Shown: positions 32,180 to 46,466 of the stretch, in pieces
Layout: every line of letters begins with the position of its first letter
Numbering within the stretch: the stretch's first letter is position 1
Assembly (NCBI RefSeq): GCF_014839805.1
Contig: NC_051141.1
Location: 13,958,777-14,022,776 of the forward strand
Direction: 5' to 3'
Length of the DNA: 64,000 bases
DNA from: Manduca sexta
Lineage: Eukaryota; Arthropoda; Insecta; Lepidoptera; Sphingidae
Program-made: the position numbers and the translations under genes
Notes under the pieces: generated by a model
What the model was told of the DNA's origin: nothing
Databases searched by the model: none
What the model saw: the letters and a program-made list of their open reading frames with translations, nothing else

Positions 32180-34540
32180 CGTCATACCTTAATTATATCT
32201 TTATTTTATGCTACGTATATGCAGAATAGAAACCACATTAATACGACAACACACTATGATAGTATCGCACATCTTTTGTGCCGCGTGCTGTTTCCTTTCT
32301 TATGTTGTGAAAGACACGAGCAGACGAGCTGCTGCGCTAACTCTCTATTATGTTTGCTAACGGAACTGCATTCGTATTTAAGACTGTGTTTTTAGAAAAA
32401 GAAACATGAGTTACCTACCTTGAGATGAAATATGATTGAGTTATGAGTTTACTATGAGTGCTATAGTTCTTGTACTGTATAATATTTGTAATAATTATGG
32501 TAATGTAGTCCCGAAGTGTATATACAGAGAATTGAAATACGAATTTCACAACTTCCGAGTACCTACCTACATGCCTACCTCGTCACATAAATTTATTAGC
32601 CGACTAAAGGTCACAATGTAATTCCATCGCAATAAATGCTTCTAGAAATGGTAATAAAATGAGTAATATCCTCATTAGCTATTTAATACGAGAACTGTTT
32701 GTAATTTATTTGAACTTGTAAAATTGGCCCTCAGCGTACTGGTATGTATTAATCACAATATATTTTAATATTTATCTAGTAAGAATGATTAATGCAATAA
32801 GAATTATTTATAATCTGAAAATAACCGATGTGGAGTGGAATATACTTAATCAAGGTGGTAAGTGTGGGTAAAGTACCAACATTTTATTTATTTATATAAC
32901 TAAATAGCAGTGTGCACCCATTTTGTTTGCAAACAAGCAAATAGATCGTCTGATGTTAATATTATCATTTCATTCATAGTTTTGTAAGGTTTATACATCT
33001 GCTGTGAGCCGTAAGAAAAAAAAGGCACCGATTTGGGATTCTGGATTTCTCACTTAACATTTATGAAATGTAATAGCTAGCCTGACTGCACCTCGGTTTT
33101 CTATAAGACGTCGGTACTAACTCAATACCTATATCCGGCCCACTCAATTTGTAGCCAAAATACATATTTGATTTTGTTTATTTTCTTTTTTATAGTTCAG
33201 AGATTATATTTTATATTTGAATTTTATATATTTTGGCTCTTCGTTTTAGACACACGTCGACACCGTCTATAACACTTCTTCGTTGAAATTACTACGTTTG
33301 TATATCATCTTTATAATCAAGTAGGGTGGAATAAAAATGCAAATACATTCAGTGTCGATTAATACTGTGCGCAAGTAAGCTGGCAAAAGTATACGATTTC
33401 CTCATTATATATCTACCCTAAACGAACCGTTCTAATTGTTTGCACAATTAGAAACCCGGTCCCGCCGCGCCTGATTACATCGTTATGCACTGTATATATA
33501 AGTTATTACTTTAATAGTAGGAATAAATAAGTTAGTGACGTCGTTTGACCTGTAATCCAAAAGAAAATAAAAAAATATGAACTAAAAATCCGTTGCGTTA
33601 AAAGTTAAAACAATTAAAATGTATTTTTCCACTTATTTATAAATTTAAATGTAGATAATTAACGATAAAGTAAGTTGTGCATTATTTTGTTTTTTATGCC
33701 AACGTAGGACATTTAAGTTGAACAGCTGATTTATTAGCATTAGATATTTTTATTAGTACTAAGGGTAATAATATTCGTAGGTTCTAAAGCTTTGACTGTG
33801 TTACAATTACTGATTTTCTAAATTGATATTACTATTTATTTGTTCAACCGGTTACCCACCTTAGCATCGTCACTTATTTTAAAAATAATACCAATAGTAA
33901 CTGCCACTGCCCCCTGTTAAATTTATAATGCTTTAACGTTCTCTGTACTGCTTAAAAACTGCTCGTAATTTATACGTTGAGTTTTTACCTTTATTAAACT
34001 TACTTATTCTAATTTGCTCCGCTACTTATATTTCTTTTTTGTTATACAAGTTATAGTGACATTATATCTTGTAATATTCACCTATTGATAAAAAAAAATG
34101 AGTAAAAACTTATTTCTATAGAAATTCCTATACCTGAAGCGTATTACGTTTAACTCGAACAATTTTCAACAATACTTTATAGACGTTCATTTTGTAACTT
34201 CCATGACAATTTTACACGTTTCTGAATTTGCGACTCAGTTTTCTATTGCTCATACATGTAAAAAATTTCCTTAACATTCTTTCAACATTATTAACTGCCT
34301 GAATTTTCTACTCAACATCCAGGGACGTTGAAATTGGAATTAGCGAGTTCTGCTTCCTCTCCCATGAACTAAAAAGCACACTGTAAATATGCAGTAAAGG
34401 CAAAATGAAAGAAATTTTTCTTGTGACCTATTAACAGTCAACCCAAATTGCAAGGTGAACGAATATTAACAAAAACAGCTGTAGGTTAGTCGTAGAGCAG
34501 TTGTGAATACAGAATACGTACTAGTTGAGCTTATAACGAT
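32180..34540. other. AT-rich non-coding DNA
   Basis: No recognised gene or repeat family. Small open frames lack splice or motif support. Confidence -1.
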
Positions 34541-34866
34541 AATAATATCAGCCCTGTATTATATACTTGCCCCCTGCTGAGCACGGGCCTCCTCTACTAC
34601 TGAGAGGAATTAGGCCTTAGTCCACCACGCTAGCCTAGTGCGGATTGGTAGACTTCACACACCTTCGAAATTCCTATAGAAAACTTCTCAGATGTGCAGG
34701 ATTCCTCACGATATTTTCCTTCATCGTTAAAGCGAACGATAAATTCACAAAGAATACACATATGATTTTTTAGAAAAGTCAGAGGTGTGTGCCCTTGGGA
34801 TTTGAACCTGCGGACATTCGTCTTGGCAGTCGGTTCCACACCAAACTAGGCTATCGCCGCTTCGGG
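34541..34866 (-). mobile_element. SINE family A, near full length
   Basis: Read on the minus strand it starts with a tRNA-like head (GGCGATAGCCTAGTTTGG, A box; GGTTCAAATCCC, B box) and continues through AAAATCATATGTGTATTC, the body and AGTAGTAGAGGAGGCCCG to a short (ATT)n-type tail. This gives the polarity and full structure of the family, which is tRNA-derived and presumably mobilised by a LINE in trans. Confidence -1.
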
Positions 34867-35824
34867 CTATCAAGCTTATTATCAGAGTAAAAATGACCCA
34901 ATCTAACACTAAATCAATATGAAATCGATCTAGCAATATAATGTACTGAGTTTCATTTATTTAATATTTTCTTTGTCTTAAGGATAACTCAAGAGTCGAA
35001 ATGTTGGTATGAAATATACGAACATACGTCTAATGTATAAAAACATACGAATACGAATTATCTATATAGACATCAAGGACATGCCATCGATAGTCTCATA
35101 CCTAAAATTGTAATATATATGTAATTTGTTAAACCATTACATGCAGTTAGGTAAGTGTACTCAAATAATTCAGATGAAATGCATGACATCATCTTAGGTT
35201 TATAGAACGAGGTTTGTACACCTAGCGCAAACTAGTTAAGATTCCATCAAATGAATGACAAATATGGAAGGATAATATAAATGTTAAGGCTCATTAGTAC
35301 AGTCAACCACAAAAGTAGTTAAACAAATGAGAACTTTGAAATCGCCTGTACATGTTAAGTTAAATTGAAACATTTAATTTTCATAGTGAGAAGTAAAGTA
35401 AATAAGTTTTATTTTAATTTTCGGGAGGAAATGTATTTTTTAGTAAGAACATATAAGTTTTACGGCGATTTGAAGTTTGAATTGGTTCAGCTACTTATGT
35501 GGATGACTCTACCTGTACTTAAACGTTCACATTAAATACTATAATAATAATATTGAAAGAATGTAGTAAATTACTGACTGAGATGAGAGCAGGTATCTTT
35601 GTTTAAAACCTTTTAGACCTTGAAGTGACTCATACCAAGACGCTTATGAAATACAAATAAATAGGAATTCGAAACACGTCTATAATCTAAATTTCTTTTC
35701 TCTACACTATCCCATTGATGGTGGTATCGACTCACAAAAGTATAAACAGGAACTTATTAAATTCAGAGGACTTTAGTTTTGTAATTCAATTGATTGACAT
35801 GTATCTTGTCTGGACATGACTGGG

Positions 35825-36095
35825 GTGTTTACTGGTGGTAGATTTATAATATGCTAATGGCAGTCTGGGTTACTAGAACCACATTATGTAATTCGTTCAC
35901 CAAATAGCAATAAGTGTGCACCATTGTGTTCCGGTTTGAAGGACATTGTAATCAGCGCAATTATTTGGTGTTATGAGGCTAAACATTGTATGTCTCAGGT
36001 AATGAGGGCAGTTACATTTTAATTCAAAGTTGTTTTATGTTAGACGACCAGACGTTCGTCTCGTCTCGTCATTCAACATTAATAAGAAATAAAAA
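35825..36095 (+). repeat. SINE family D, diverged
   Basis: It preserves TGTGTTCCGGTTTGAAGGAC, ATTGTAATCAGCG, TTATGAGGCTAAACATTG and TCGTCTCGTCATTCAACATT among many changes. Old copy. Confidence -1.
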
Positions 36096-36099
36096 ATCA

Positions 36100-39000
36100 C
36101 CTTTCTAATGTAAAGGAAATACAGTGTTAGTCATTCTACCCATGATCATATGCAATTTTCCGTCCAAGGATTCTAGCGAAAGAAAAACATAGAAATTTTA
36201 CACGAATAGCATTAAAACGTAATAAGTTATACCCAATCATATAATACGACAACCATTAATGGATAATGCATGCGTAATGTATACAATATGTGATTTAGAC
36301 GATCCATGACCACTCAGATTTATTAACTTATACATGTTTTATAAACTAGAAATAGGTATAACCTACGCATGAATACATCGAGTAACTTTCTGCCGGTTAG
36401 TCCTACTTAATTTTTTTTTTTGAAAAATCTTTGATGTGTGTTGATAATGTTAGTTTAAATCCCATTAAATGCTAAAAATAAATATATTGCTGTCACTTTT
36501 TTACAATTTGTATTTTAGGCAAACTTGGTAACATTTGCCTAATGCCACCCATGGTACCCTAATAATTAACTTGTTATCCTAAATTACCAATGAAATTATG
36601 TATTTCTTAGTATTGAAAAATAAAACGTTACTAAGGTCCTAACCTCCGTCCATATTATTTAGTCAACATGTGCTGTAACTAACCTACAAATTGACGTCCG
36701 TAAAAATGTTCACCAGTAAATATTATAGCAACTAAGTAATCTTATTTACGTTACTAATATAAACTGATAAATCTAGTTTACATTATCTATATATCTATGA
36801 AAGTATTCTAACAAAGACTGCCATCGAGTTAGCCAATTTTGAATAAAATATTGCTGTTTAAAAACCACTGCCCAAGCTTCTAACTATCATCATGCTTTCG
36901 ACTAAACGCTACAGAACGATTTATTAAAGGAATAAGGATACAAATCCTTCCTTCCTTAGCTTGGCATTAATGTCAATAATAAACCGATTATAATAAGGCA
37001 AAAGCATGTAAAACTTGATTACTATTAGCTCATTTTTGCTATCGATTTGATAGTGGCGTCTGGTATTGTGTTTTAAATCGGCTGATATCTTTATCAGTTA
37101 GTCAGGATAGTTTTCACGTTTAATTTTAAACTAATGTAAACAATATTTTTGGACATGTCCGTAAAGTTGTTAACGTTGAAAACCGCCGAAAACGGAAACC
37201 GTTTCACACCGTCGTGACTAAACGCATAAATTTATGTCGGCCATCTTGTTGCCATAATGAAGTTACCGTCTGCGCAGGGCCTAAACATATTATGAACTAA
37301 GCAACATACGTAGTCAGCAGACAAGAAAACGTACGTTTGACACCTTCATTGATCATTGCATAATATAGTATATTGTACATGTGTGTACATTTCTTAAGTA
37401 GCAATTATAACTGTAAGAGATAACAGATTATGTTAAAGGACAGCAATATTCGGTTCCAATTACCAATGCATAATATTATGAATAACCAACACAACATCGA
37501 AGAAGATGAATTTAATAGAAGCGCCGCAAAACACTGGAATTTTATTAAAATTAGTCTTATGTCATCGAATTTCCAATGTCGGTAATTCCAATGTCAAAAC
37601 ATGATGTTGCCACCGCATAGGTCGCATACATACACCTGTCCGATATTGTGCACGTCGCAACTGTAATGGACTCCTAATTAAGTTAGTTATGCTTGCTTTG
37701 TTTAGGGTTTTCACATCGGAATATTAACTATCATCAAGCGCGGTCAATCTATTCACTATTATATATATCTACTAAATGATTGAAGGGATGTTGGAGGCAG
37801 TACCATTAGTAAGCTTTGTGGGTTTTCTTACAGAGTAATTAAATTTGCATCGTATTCTCGATGCAAATTCTTTATATATATAAAGGGTTCTTGATTATTC
37901 TATTTATACAAAAAATAATACCTTTTGATTAAGTTATATTAAGGCTTTTAAGATCACAATGTCATTTGATGACACCAATTCGATAAACAGTAATTATAAA
38001 TCATTATCTGTTCAATTATTTCTCATTACAGCTAGTTAATGGGATTTTGACGAACAGGTCGCGGACATACAAAGGACTTGTCTCGTTGAATTTTATTGTG
38101 AATAATTTCTAAGGAATAGTGCCGATGTTTCATTAGCATTTTTTATTAAATCTGCTGCAATTGAAATCGATGCAACACTATATTTCAGAAGACTTAAACC
38201 AACGGCAGTGAAAAATAATAAATATATAAAACATAGACTCAATATTTAATACTTATATACCCAAAAATATATAAATTTATCTCAACACTTGTAGATCAAA
38301 GTGGCATAGATAAACAATATCGATTACTTTTTAACTCATTCATAAATTATTACGTCTGTTTGTACTCGTCAGTTTATTGGATTTAAAACATAGCTCTCTA
38401 ATTCAATTTGTGTTATTACTTTTTAAAATTAAATTTGCATCAAACATTACCAATACCAAAGAATGTAACGTTTAAGCATTATAATTACATTAATAATTTT
38501 ATTTTAAACAGTAATTTAATTTTTAGATATAAAGCTTCTTAAGAGATTCATGAGGTACATGTTAATTAAATAATTATTGATACCCTATTTTCATATCTTT
38601 CAATTTATACCAATAGTTTTTGATAAAAAAATATATTGCGTATTTAATTTAACATTTAGCATTAATCGATATATTGGTTCAAATAGAATAAACAAAGCGT
38701 TAACTTGTCCACATTTGAAATAAATTTGTATTTTATTTTCAAAGCTGACTAGAATATGAAATATAAGTCCTTATCTACCACATGTGCCACTAATCTCAGC
38801 ATATCTTTCACTGATAACGTTATTTTCACTAACCCGGCTTATCGCATGGCAAATAACATTACTACTACGAAAGCAACGAAAGTTAGTTTGGCACTAGAAT
38901 TTATTACTCGACGTGCATTGGCAACAGACTGGGTCACTGCGAAATTTCACCAATATATACACTATGAAGAAATTCATTAGCATGTGATTAACAAAATAAC

Positions 39001-39300
39001 AATAGATCCAGCGTCCCGCGTTTTTTCTTGCAAAATGAGAGTTCTGCACATTTTCCTAACGAACGAAGATGTGTTTGTTATGGTTTGTAGAGATCGGGAT
39101 AAATTCTCTAATTGTTCTTTCATCTACTTTCAAGCTAATTGAAGGATTATGTGTGTATGATTTTGACTTATGAATATTATTATAATTGTTGGTTGATAAC
39201 GATAAATATTGCATATTTAATTCAACATTTAGGATTAAACGATCAAAAAATCGTAACAAAAATAATTATCAAGCAATTACGAGTATATTAGTAATATTAA
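36100..39300. other. AT-rich non-coding DNA
   Basis: No gene found. A CpG-richer patch at 37185-37330 (AACGGAAACCGTTTCACACC, ATGTCGGCCATCTTGTTGCC) stands out slightly but has no supported exon. Confidence -1.
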
Positions 39301-39309
39301 TATTGTGTA

Positions 39310-39575
39310 GTGTGTAGGCCTAAGCTTTAATACGAAATTGGCATTTTGTATGGGAGGAATTTGGCCGTTGGAGCGGAAAAGTTCTGGAGTGACGACCACG
39401 AACCGGAAAACGCGGCGTAGATAGCTCCCCACGATAGACCGACTACCTGCTGAGGGTCGCCGGAGTCCGATGGATGAGAGCGGCTCAGAACCGGTCTCTA
39501 TGGCGCTCAATAGGCGAGGCCTACATCCTCTAGTTGATGATTCCCGACTGAAATGATGATGGGAGGACTAGTGTT
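39310..39575 (+). mobile_element. RTE-type non-LTR retrotransposon, 3' end (decayed)
   Basis: In one frame (stops included) the sequence reads LE-stop-RPRTGKRGV, then VRWMRAAQNRSLWRSIGEA followed by YIL, the characteristic RTE C-terminus. It ends in GATGATT/ATGATGATGGG, like the GAT-rich RTE 3' end. Two in-frame stops near 39390 and 39440 and the absence of upstream sequence mark a dead 5'-truncated copy. Confidence -1.
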
Positions 39576-39940
39576 TTTTTTTTTAGAAAAATATAATTAC
39601 TTAACCAAAGTATGCACCATTGCATATATGTAGTTTTGCCATCTCATAGAGAAGCCATTTATCCCTTTACTAAAAAAAAACATGGGGCGAGTATCAAGAA
39701 CACTCTGAGGGCGGTTTGGACTGCCATATCGGAGTCGAATTTTTTCCTTGTAAAAAGTTATCCAAATTATGGAAAAACTTGTAATCTGTTGGAGCAAGGT
39801 CCGAGGAGTATAATGGATGTCTCAGACATACTAATTGCAGCTCATCTAGTTTAGCGGTCGACTGTTGTGTAGTGTGTGGTCTAACGTTGTGATGAAGCAG
39901 CAGTGGCCTATAGCGATTGAGTTCCCCTATCATGTTTTAA
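39576..39940 (-). pseudogene. Mariner transposase C-terminal fragment
   Basis: Minus-strand frames read RPLLLHHNVRPHTTQQST, ELQLVCLRHPLYSSDLAPTD and YKFFHNLDNFLQGKN, then after a frameshift LDTRPMFFFSKGINGFSMRW. This is the C-terminal half of a mariner D,D34D transposase. The second catalytic aspartate (normally HDN) is HHN here, and the third lies in SSDLAPTDY. Frameshift, mutated catalytic residue and missing N-terminus show it is inactive. Confidence -1.
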
Positions 39941-40614
39941 ATAATAATATTATATATTGTTAGTGAAGTACGCACTGGCGCTGTTCCTGATAGCGGTGAA
40001 ATTGTTATTAGATTTATCTATATACCTTCCGCGACGAATTTATCTATTATCTATTCTATTGTAGTTCGTACTAATATGTATTTTTAATCTGAATATTAAC
40101 GTCATACTTGAGCCATATTTTAAAGAATAGATTAAATATGATACATTTTTATATAAATTTTTTGTAATTATGTCAAGTTTATTGGATCGGGGAATACAAG
40201 AAAACTTTAGATTTAAAGTATACAGATTGCGGACAAATATTAACAATCGATCAAGGCAGCAATGTTTGCAAATCTTATGTAATATATCCTTGTTTAATGC
40301 AGATAAAGATAATATGCTGATTTTCAAACATAATAAAAAACATCTCAGTACAATTTATTCACGTCGGTTATTAAAAAACCAAATTTCCTGTCCATTATAA
40401 ACAAGTCGTTTGAAACATTGAATCTACGAGACCCGAAAAGGATGTGCTTAGCAATACATTAAATTTGGTACTTATCGTAGGGAAAAGAAATATTGTGAGC
40501 TCAATTCGTGTTAGATGCAACAAGTTAGGGGTAGCGAAGAAGAGGAAGTAGGCCTGCCATCAATTTCCGGTTTCAGTTTTTAGCAAATCATAAATCAAAC
40601 AAAGCATATATCAC

Positions 40615-40945
40615 AATAGCGGCATAGCCTAGTTGGTTGTGGAACGGACTGCTAAAACGAATGTCCGCAGGTTCAAATCCTAAGGGCCCACACCTTTGAC
40701 TTTTCTAAAATTATGTGTGTATTCTTTGTGAATTATCGCTTGCTTTAACGTTGAAGGAAAACATCGTGAGGAAACCTGCACACCTGAGAAGTTCTTTATA
40801 CGAATTTCGAAGGCATGTGAAGTCTACCAATCCGCACTAGGCCAGTGTGGTGGATTTATCTCTATGGCCTAATCCCTCTCAGTAGTAGAGGAGGCCCGTG
40901 CCCAACAGTGGGACAGTATATAGAAGGCTGATATCACAAATAAAT
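40615..40945 (+). mobile_element. SINE family A, near full length
   Basis: The head is GGCATAGCCTAGTTGG (A box) and GCAGGTTCAAATCC (B box), then TTTTCTAAAATTATGTGTG, AACATCGTGAGGAAACCTGC, CCAATCCGCACTAGGCC and AGTAGTAGAGGAGGCCCGTG. A 12-bp insertion (ATTTATCTCTAT) splits the GGTGGACTAAGGCC segment. The tail is weak (GCTGATATCACAAATAAA). Confidence -1.
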
Positions 40946-43324
40946 TTATTAGCACTTTGTATTCAGCAAATGCTAGAATTCAATTTGTTCTTATTTACAT
41001 ATTTAATCGATTGTCTTACGTTTTCTTTACATATTAAAATTTCGACATTGTCGATTCAGTATGTAGTCATATCAATAATCATTTATTAAAACTACTTAGA
41101 GGCCGAATATAATAATGGTAATGTGATTCACTACTACATTACAATCCATTCAAAAATGTTAACGAATCAAAACTTATCAAGCGATGCGATAAACACAGCC
41201 ACAACTAAATGCAATTAACAACACTTCAAAATGTAAACCTGCTTGCAACAAAAATACCGTTGCCTAATTTTTCTACTCTGAGTTTGATTATATATTTTTA
41301 ATTTTTTTTAATACTTAATTTCGAAGAAAAATATTGGAAACCGACAAATGCTTGTAGACGTCTACATACAGTTGAATGAAGTAGTTCTTTGGTCCACCCT
41401 AATATTTATTTAAAAAAACTAAGACACCGTCATTTGTCAATGTCAAATGTCAATATTACAGTAGGTACGTCACAACTGTCATTTTCAAAGAAATAGATAA
41501 ATATAAAAAACACTTCACTTCTTTTTTATTGCAAAGCAAAGGTTACGTCGTTCTGTTTTAGAATAATACAAAATTCAAAGTGAAAATCATGTATGAAAAT
41601 ATCGGAATTATGAAAAAAGAAAACATATGGCTCTCATAATTTTAGATCTAGTTTCATAAAATATAAACATTTGAGTGTGTCGAAAATATTAAATATTTTT
41701 ACTTTTTCAGGCGTAACAATAGTTTCCTTCGGAGCATACGCGACAAATTAAAATGTTACATGCTATACAGTGCATGTGTATTAACATCACGGCCGTGTCT
41801 CGGGCAGTAATGGATGTGTCATGTGTGAACAATATCGACTGCATTATATAAAACAACACCTTGTATTTTCTTGGGTTGGTATTTTAATAATTCTATTTAA
41901 AAGGAAAGGTTAGATTTTTTATATAGTCTCTGTAAGCCGTGCTGTTGCTGTACATAGTTATGGTTTAATCTAATATTGAATTACCCTGTACAACATTTTA
42001 AAACGCAATTTGACCTATAGCTGGGCCTGAGTGAAAAAGCAAATACTAGTCATTTCGCGGTCACGACTTGCTCGGTCAGTGTCATTTCCTTACAATATAT
42101 ATACATGACGTGATTCATTTTAATCTCCAGTACTTTAATAAAGCAAATCTCACAAATCTCAACTACTGGTAAAGATGGCGTACCAACTATTTAAGACACC
42201 TTTAGAATCTGTTCTAAAGACGAGACAAACTACTGCCACACGATATATCATATTTAAATACAATAATATTTTAAATGATAAATACAAATTATAAAACAAT
42301 ACGTGTAAAATGGAATAACTTAGTGAAATAGAAATCCGAATGTGAGTGGGTCTGTTTCGTTTGCTCGTTATACAGGTTAACTTACTTATATGTTTGGTGT
42401 GAAAATAGCATAAAAATATGAAAAGAGAACATACGTCATATCGCGTTATCAACGCGTATGGCGTGCTTTTTTTTCATTGGCACTTGGACAGTGAGACTGT
42501 GGATAAAAGTTTGTGAAGGAGTTGAAAGTATATTCTTATTATTACATCAACCCATTTTTTAAATATTACAGTTATACTAATTTATTTAAAACGTGTGGAT
42601 AATTTTTTTATGTCATTAAGAAAAGTTGGTAAAAAATAAAGAAATCCAATATTGTAAACATACAATAAATAAACTATAAACCAAATCTAAGTCTAAATAT
42701 ACAATATTTTTAAATAGTAGCAAGTAAACAAATTCTAACGCTTTTGGAACGGAACGAACAACGAAAACTAAATATCATCAAAAAAAGGTTGCACGAATCT
42801 GGCTGTTTTCATAGAACAGTTTGTTTTTTCATATTGATTGCAGTTACGTAAAAATATAAAATAGTTGATGTATAACCAAATAAACTATGCACAGAATTGA
42901 TTGTAAAAGGAATATCACTTGAAAAATTTATACTCATAGTAACTTGTTACAATATACCAACGTGCTTATATGCTTCAAGACCCAGCGAATACCTTGTAGT
43001 AGCTATAAAACATACCTGTGACTTTTTTTTTGATACGTTCGTCGTACATCATTTATTTACCTAATAACAAACAATATTTATATATAAAAACAGCTAGGAA
43101 ATCTACACATATAAAAAATTGTAACAGGCTGATATCTGTACATTACAAATAATGAACAAAAACGAAAACGGGGGTTTTTTATTAAATAACATGGGGCCAG
43201 AACAATATTTTTTAGATTTTTTGTGTGTCTATATGATTCTAAACGCAACAAGTAAAAACTACAATATAGAATTGAATGCAGTTTTTACCAAAGCCTTTCT
43301 AGAAGTCTAATTTTAAAAAATAGG

Positions 43325-43406
43325 TTATAAACCCGGGAAAATATTAAGCGAGACGTTTATCCCGAAAAATCTTTCTAAACCGGGTGGTGAGACGAGCAAA
43401 AGCTAG
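43325..43406 (+). repeat. Helitron-like 3' end
   Basis: ACCCGGGAAAATATTAAGCG, TTTATCCCGAAAAATC and GTGGTGAGACGAGCAAAAG end in CTAG (43403-43406) followed by T. A CTAG|T end is typical of Helitrons; related ends are at 46380-46466 and, inverted, at 60227. Confidence -1.
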
Positions 43407-46379
43407 TACAATATTAAAATTTTGCATCATCGACTGTGTATCAACCAATATTATAAAAGCTGGAGTTTTCAATCTAAACTGTTAGCAAACAACTAGTAAC
43501 TGAATCCGGCCGATTTCATATTTATTCAGTGGCACCGTACACGCAACAAGTGAGTCTGGTACACAGGAACTTCGATATGCCCACGTGATTTCAATACTAT
43601 GATGTCATGCCACCGAGCGATACGTTTCTCAGAATTCAACATATTCCTTGAGATTTCGTTGTTGTTTTGAAGAGTAGCAGGATTTATTATATAGCTTAAA
43701 CTGCAATAATGGATTTTTTTAATGTTATATTCTTACGTAGATTTATAAAATAATCTAATTGTACTGAACAATTACTATAAATCGCCACGGCTTTGCATCT
43801 TAATTTAAACTAGTAATCGATAAAAACGCAATGGCAGCATTTAATCAACTTCTTTATCTCTTTGATGTTATTAAATACATATGATTAAGGAATAAATTTA
43901 CATTGACAAGAAAATATAAACTTTTCACCTTGTCAATACTTATTTACGAACTTATTGTTGTACCACAGTTGTACAACTGAATAACAACATTTCAGAAACC
44001 GAAACACAACGAAAGATTTAAAATAACAACTGTATTTTTATATTCCTTTGAAGCGAACCTTTACGTAGCGGTGTTCGCAAATATCGTGTGCATCGTATAA
44101 AGGTTACTGTTATAACTCAAATCATATTTTTTTCTGTTTACAAAAATCCTGGAAATATGTAAACATTTTCAAATGCTTTGAAACGAGTTCTGTGTATTTA
44201 CTTTTGACCGTTTTATATTTTTGTAACTAATTCAGGTTTTTAAGGATTCTATATCTCCACCCATTGTTTGTCGAACAACGTACATAATTTACAAGTATAA
44301 TAATAAATACATTATCAAGTATGACACATAAAATAGACTTATTTTTAGTTTATACAAATGTATTTTTCATTTAATATTGACCACAAAGCAGCCAATTAAT
44401 TTGTTCCGAACGGCCTTGCGTCATATGTGCCATATGTTCGTACTAATATTTAAAAAACCGCAAGCCATCGTTAATACAAGGTTAGTCATGTTTATTTACT
44501 TAAATATTTTCAACAACATTTTAAGTGAACAAATTTTTATTGAGGATAACTTTATTCGCATGTAAGCCCATTCCGTTATCATTGATTAATACAATTCCTA
44601 TATTATAATTGCCACAACGTTTTTTTTTTTTTAATGAAAGCCTCAAGATTTATACGTCTTGAAGGGAAATCAGTGTATTGCCTTGTCGCAAAACTGATTG
44701 AATCCGGCGCTTGCATCTCTACAGAGAAATACGTTGATTAAAACTTTTATTGACTAACTTACAATGAGGAGTTGATGAGTAAAATTGAGAGGCTAAGGTA
44801 ACCCTAGCTTTAGAAAGATCCTGATATCTAGCATCCTATGATTATAAATAGTAGATTTGAAGATTACAAGTTAATGGTAAAGATGAAAGGTCTATAGACG
44901 AACAGAAATCTGGGTAGCATTATTATTATTCATATAAACATTCCGGCTACCGTAAAATAGTAGTCTAAAAAGTACCTATATCGTCTTAACGATTCGGAAG
45001 TCATGTGTGGGTTTTAATAACTCAAAAGAATTTAATAAGCTATATTATGAAAAATATTAAATGTTTCAAAAAACAATTTCATAAATTAAAAAATATTATT
45101 TAACATAAAGATACAAGACTATAAAAATATGTCAGATACAGCATTTAACAAAATATATAAATATGATTTATACTAACAAAGAGAAATTAAATAACATCAA
45201 CTCTGGATATCAAAAGATTGCAAGTAGAAAAGACTTGAATTGTTGATAGGTAATTAGTATAATTAGGAGAATCTATTTTATGAGGTCACTGTAATTTTTT
45301 TATTTGTAATAAATTTGTATTTCCTGTTATGTACGAGTAGTTAGTGAAACCGTAAGAATTATAATTTCTGTATATAAACTTAACAATTGCTTGTATAACG
45401 ATTTCACAGGAGTAATATAGAAAGATCACTTAACTTCTTGTAAAGAAATATAGTTATTCTATCTTTAACAGAGACTGCTTTGAGACGGCTGACCAAAATC
45501 GGGGTTGTATTGTTGCAAGTGACGCTGTGCATGTGACATTAAATCTGACTGTACACTTTGTGTATAAACTGTATTAAATAAATATTAATAAACCAAAGTG
45601 ACAAAGAAAAATAACAATACAATTTCCATCTATCGCTTAAGATAAGCAACAAAAGTCGTTTAAATATAGACAGTTTAGTATAAAAAACGAACCCAAATAT
45701 TAATATATATCTTTTGTTCAATTATGGTAATATTGCTAAGCGCTGTGTCGAAAAATTGAGCACAATATAATCGGTCCAGTCCACATTAATGACGCACACA
45801 ATTAGTAAAATCTACTGTATTTTCACATAATTCAATATATATTATTAATCTCTCGGATTATAGTATAAATCAAACGTTAAAAGCAATTTGTATGTGTTAG
45901 GTTTTGAGAATAAATGCAAATTGGACCTGGAACACATCATTATGTTAACATAAAAACATCAAAGTGTAACGAACATTTAACTTCAAATTGTTGAAGTCGA
46001 TTTAAAATCAAAACTATACTTCTTTCTCCACTATATAAACTATTCAATAACTTTATCTGTCTACTGTTATCGTGATAATATTTATGTAATTATCAAGTAC
46101 TCTGAATTCAAACGTGGGTAGCCTTCCGCAATCACTTACCAAGTAAGATATTTCGCCGACTACACTGAGCGGTTGGTGTATACTTCTAACTAGCTTATCT
46201 GTTCGTAATGTGAGAATGTTTACTCTTTAATAGATAGAACACACAGCGAAAACACTAGATGCCTTAAAGTCTACAGTATTCATGTTTCCAAAACTTGTAA
46301 TACAGAAATTACATTAGATATGCTTAATAAAACAATTCATAACCTGATATTTAACTATTATCAATACAATATTTAATTT

Positions 46380-46466
46380 ATGAGACCCTGGGAGGACAGG
46401 CTACTTTCTATCTCGAGAAAATATAAAGCTGTTTTAACACTGGCGGAGCCGCGAGCAAAAGCTAAA
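46380..46466 (+). repeat. Helitron-like 3' end, diverged
   Basis: GAGACCCTGGGAGGACAGGC, CTCGAGAAAATATAAAGC and GGCGGAGCCGCGAGCAAAAG end in CTAA instead of CTAG. GCGGAGCCGC is the small GC hairpin expected before a Helitron terminus. Confidence -1.
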
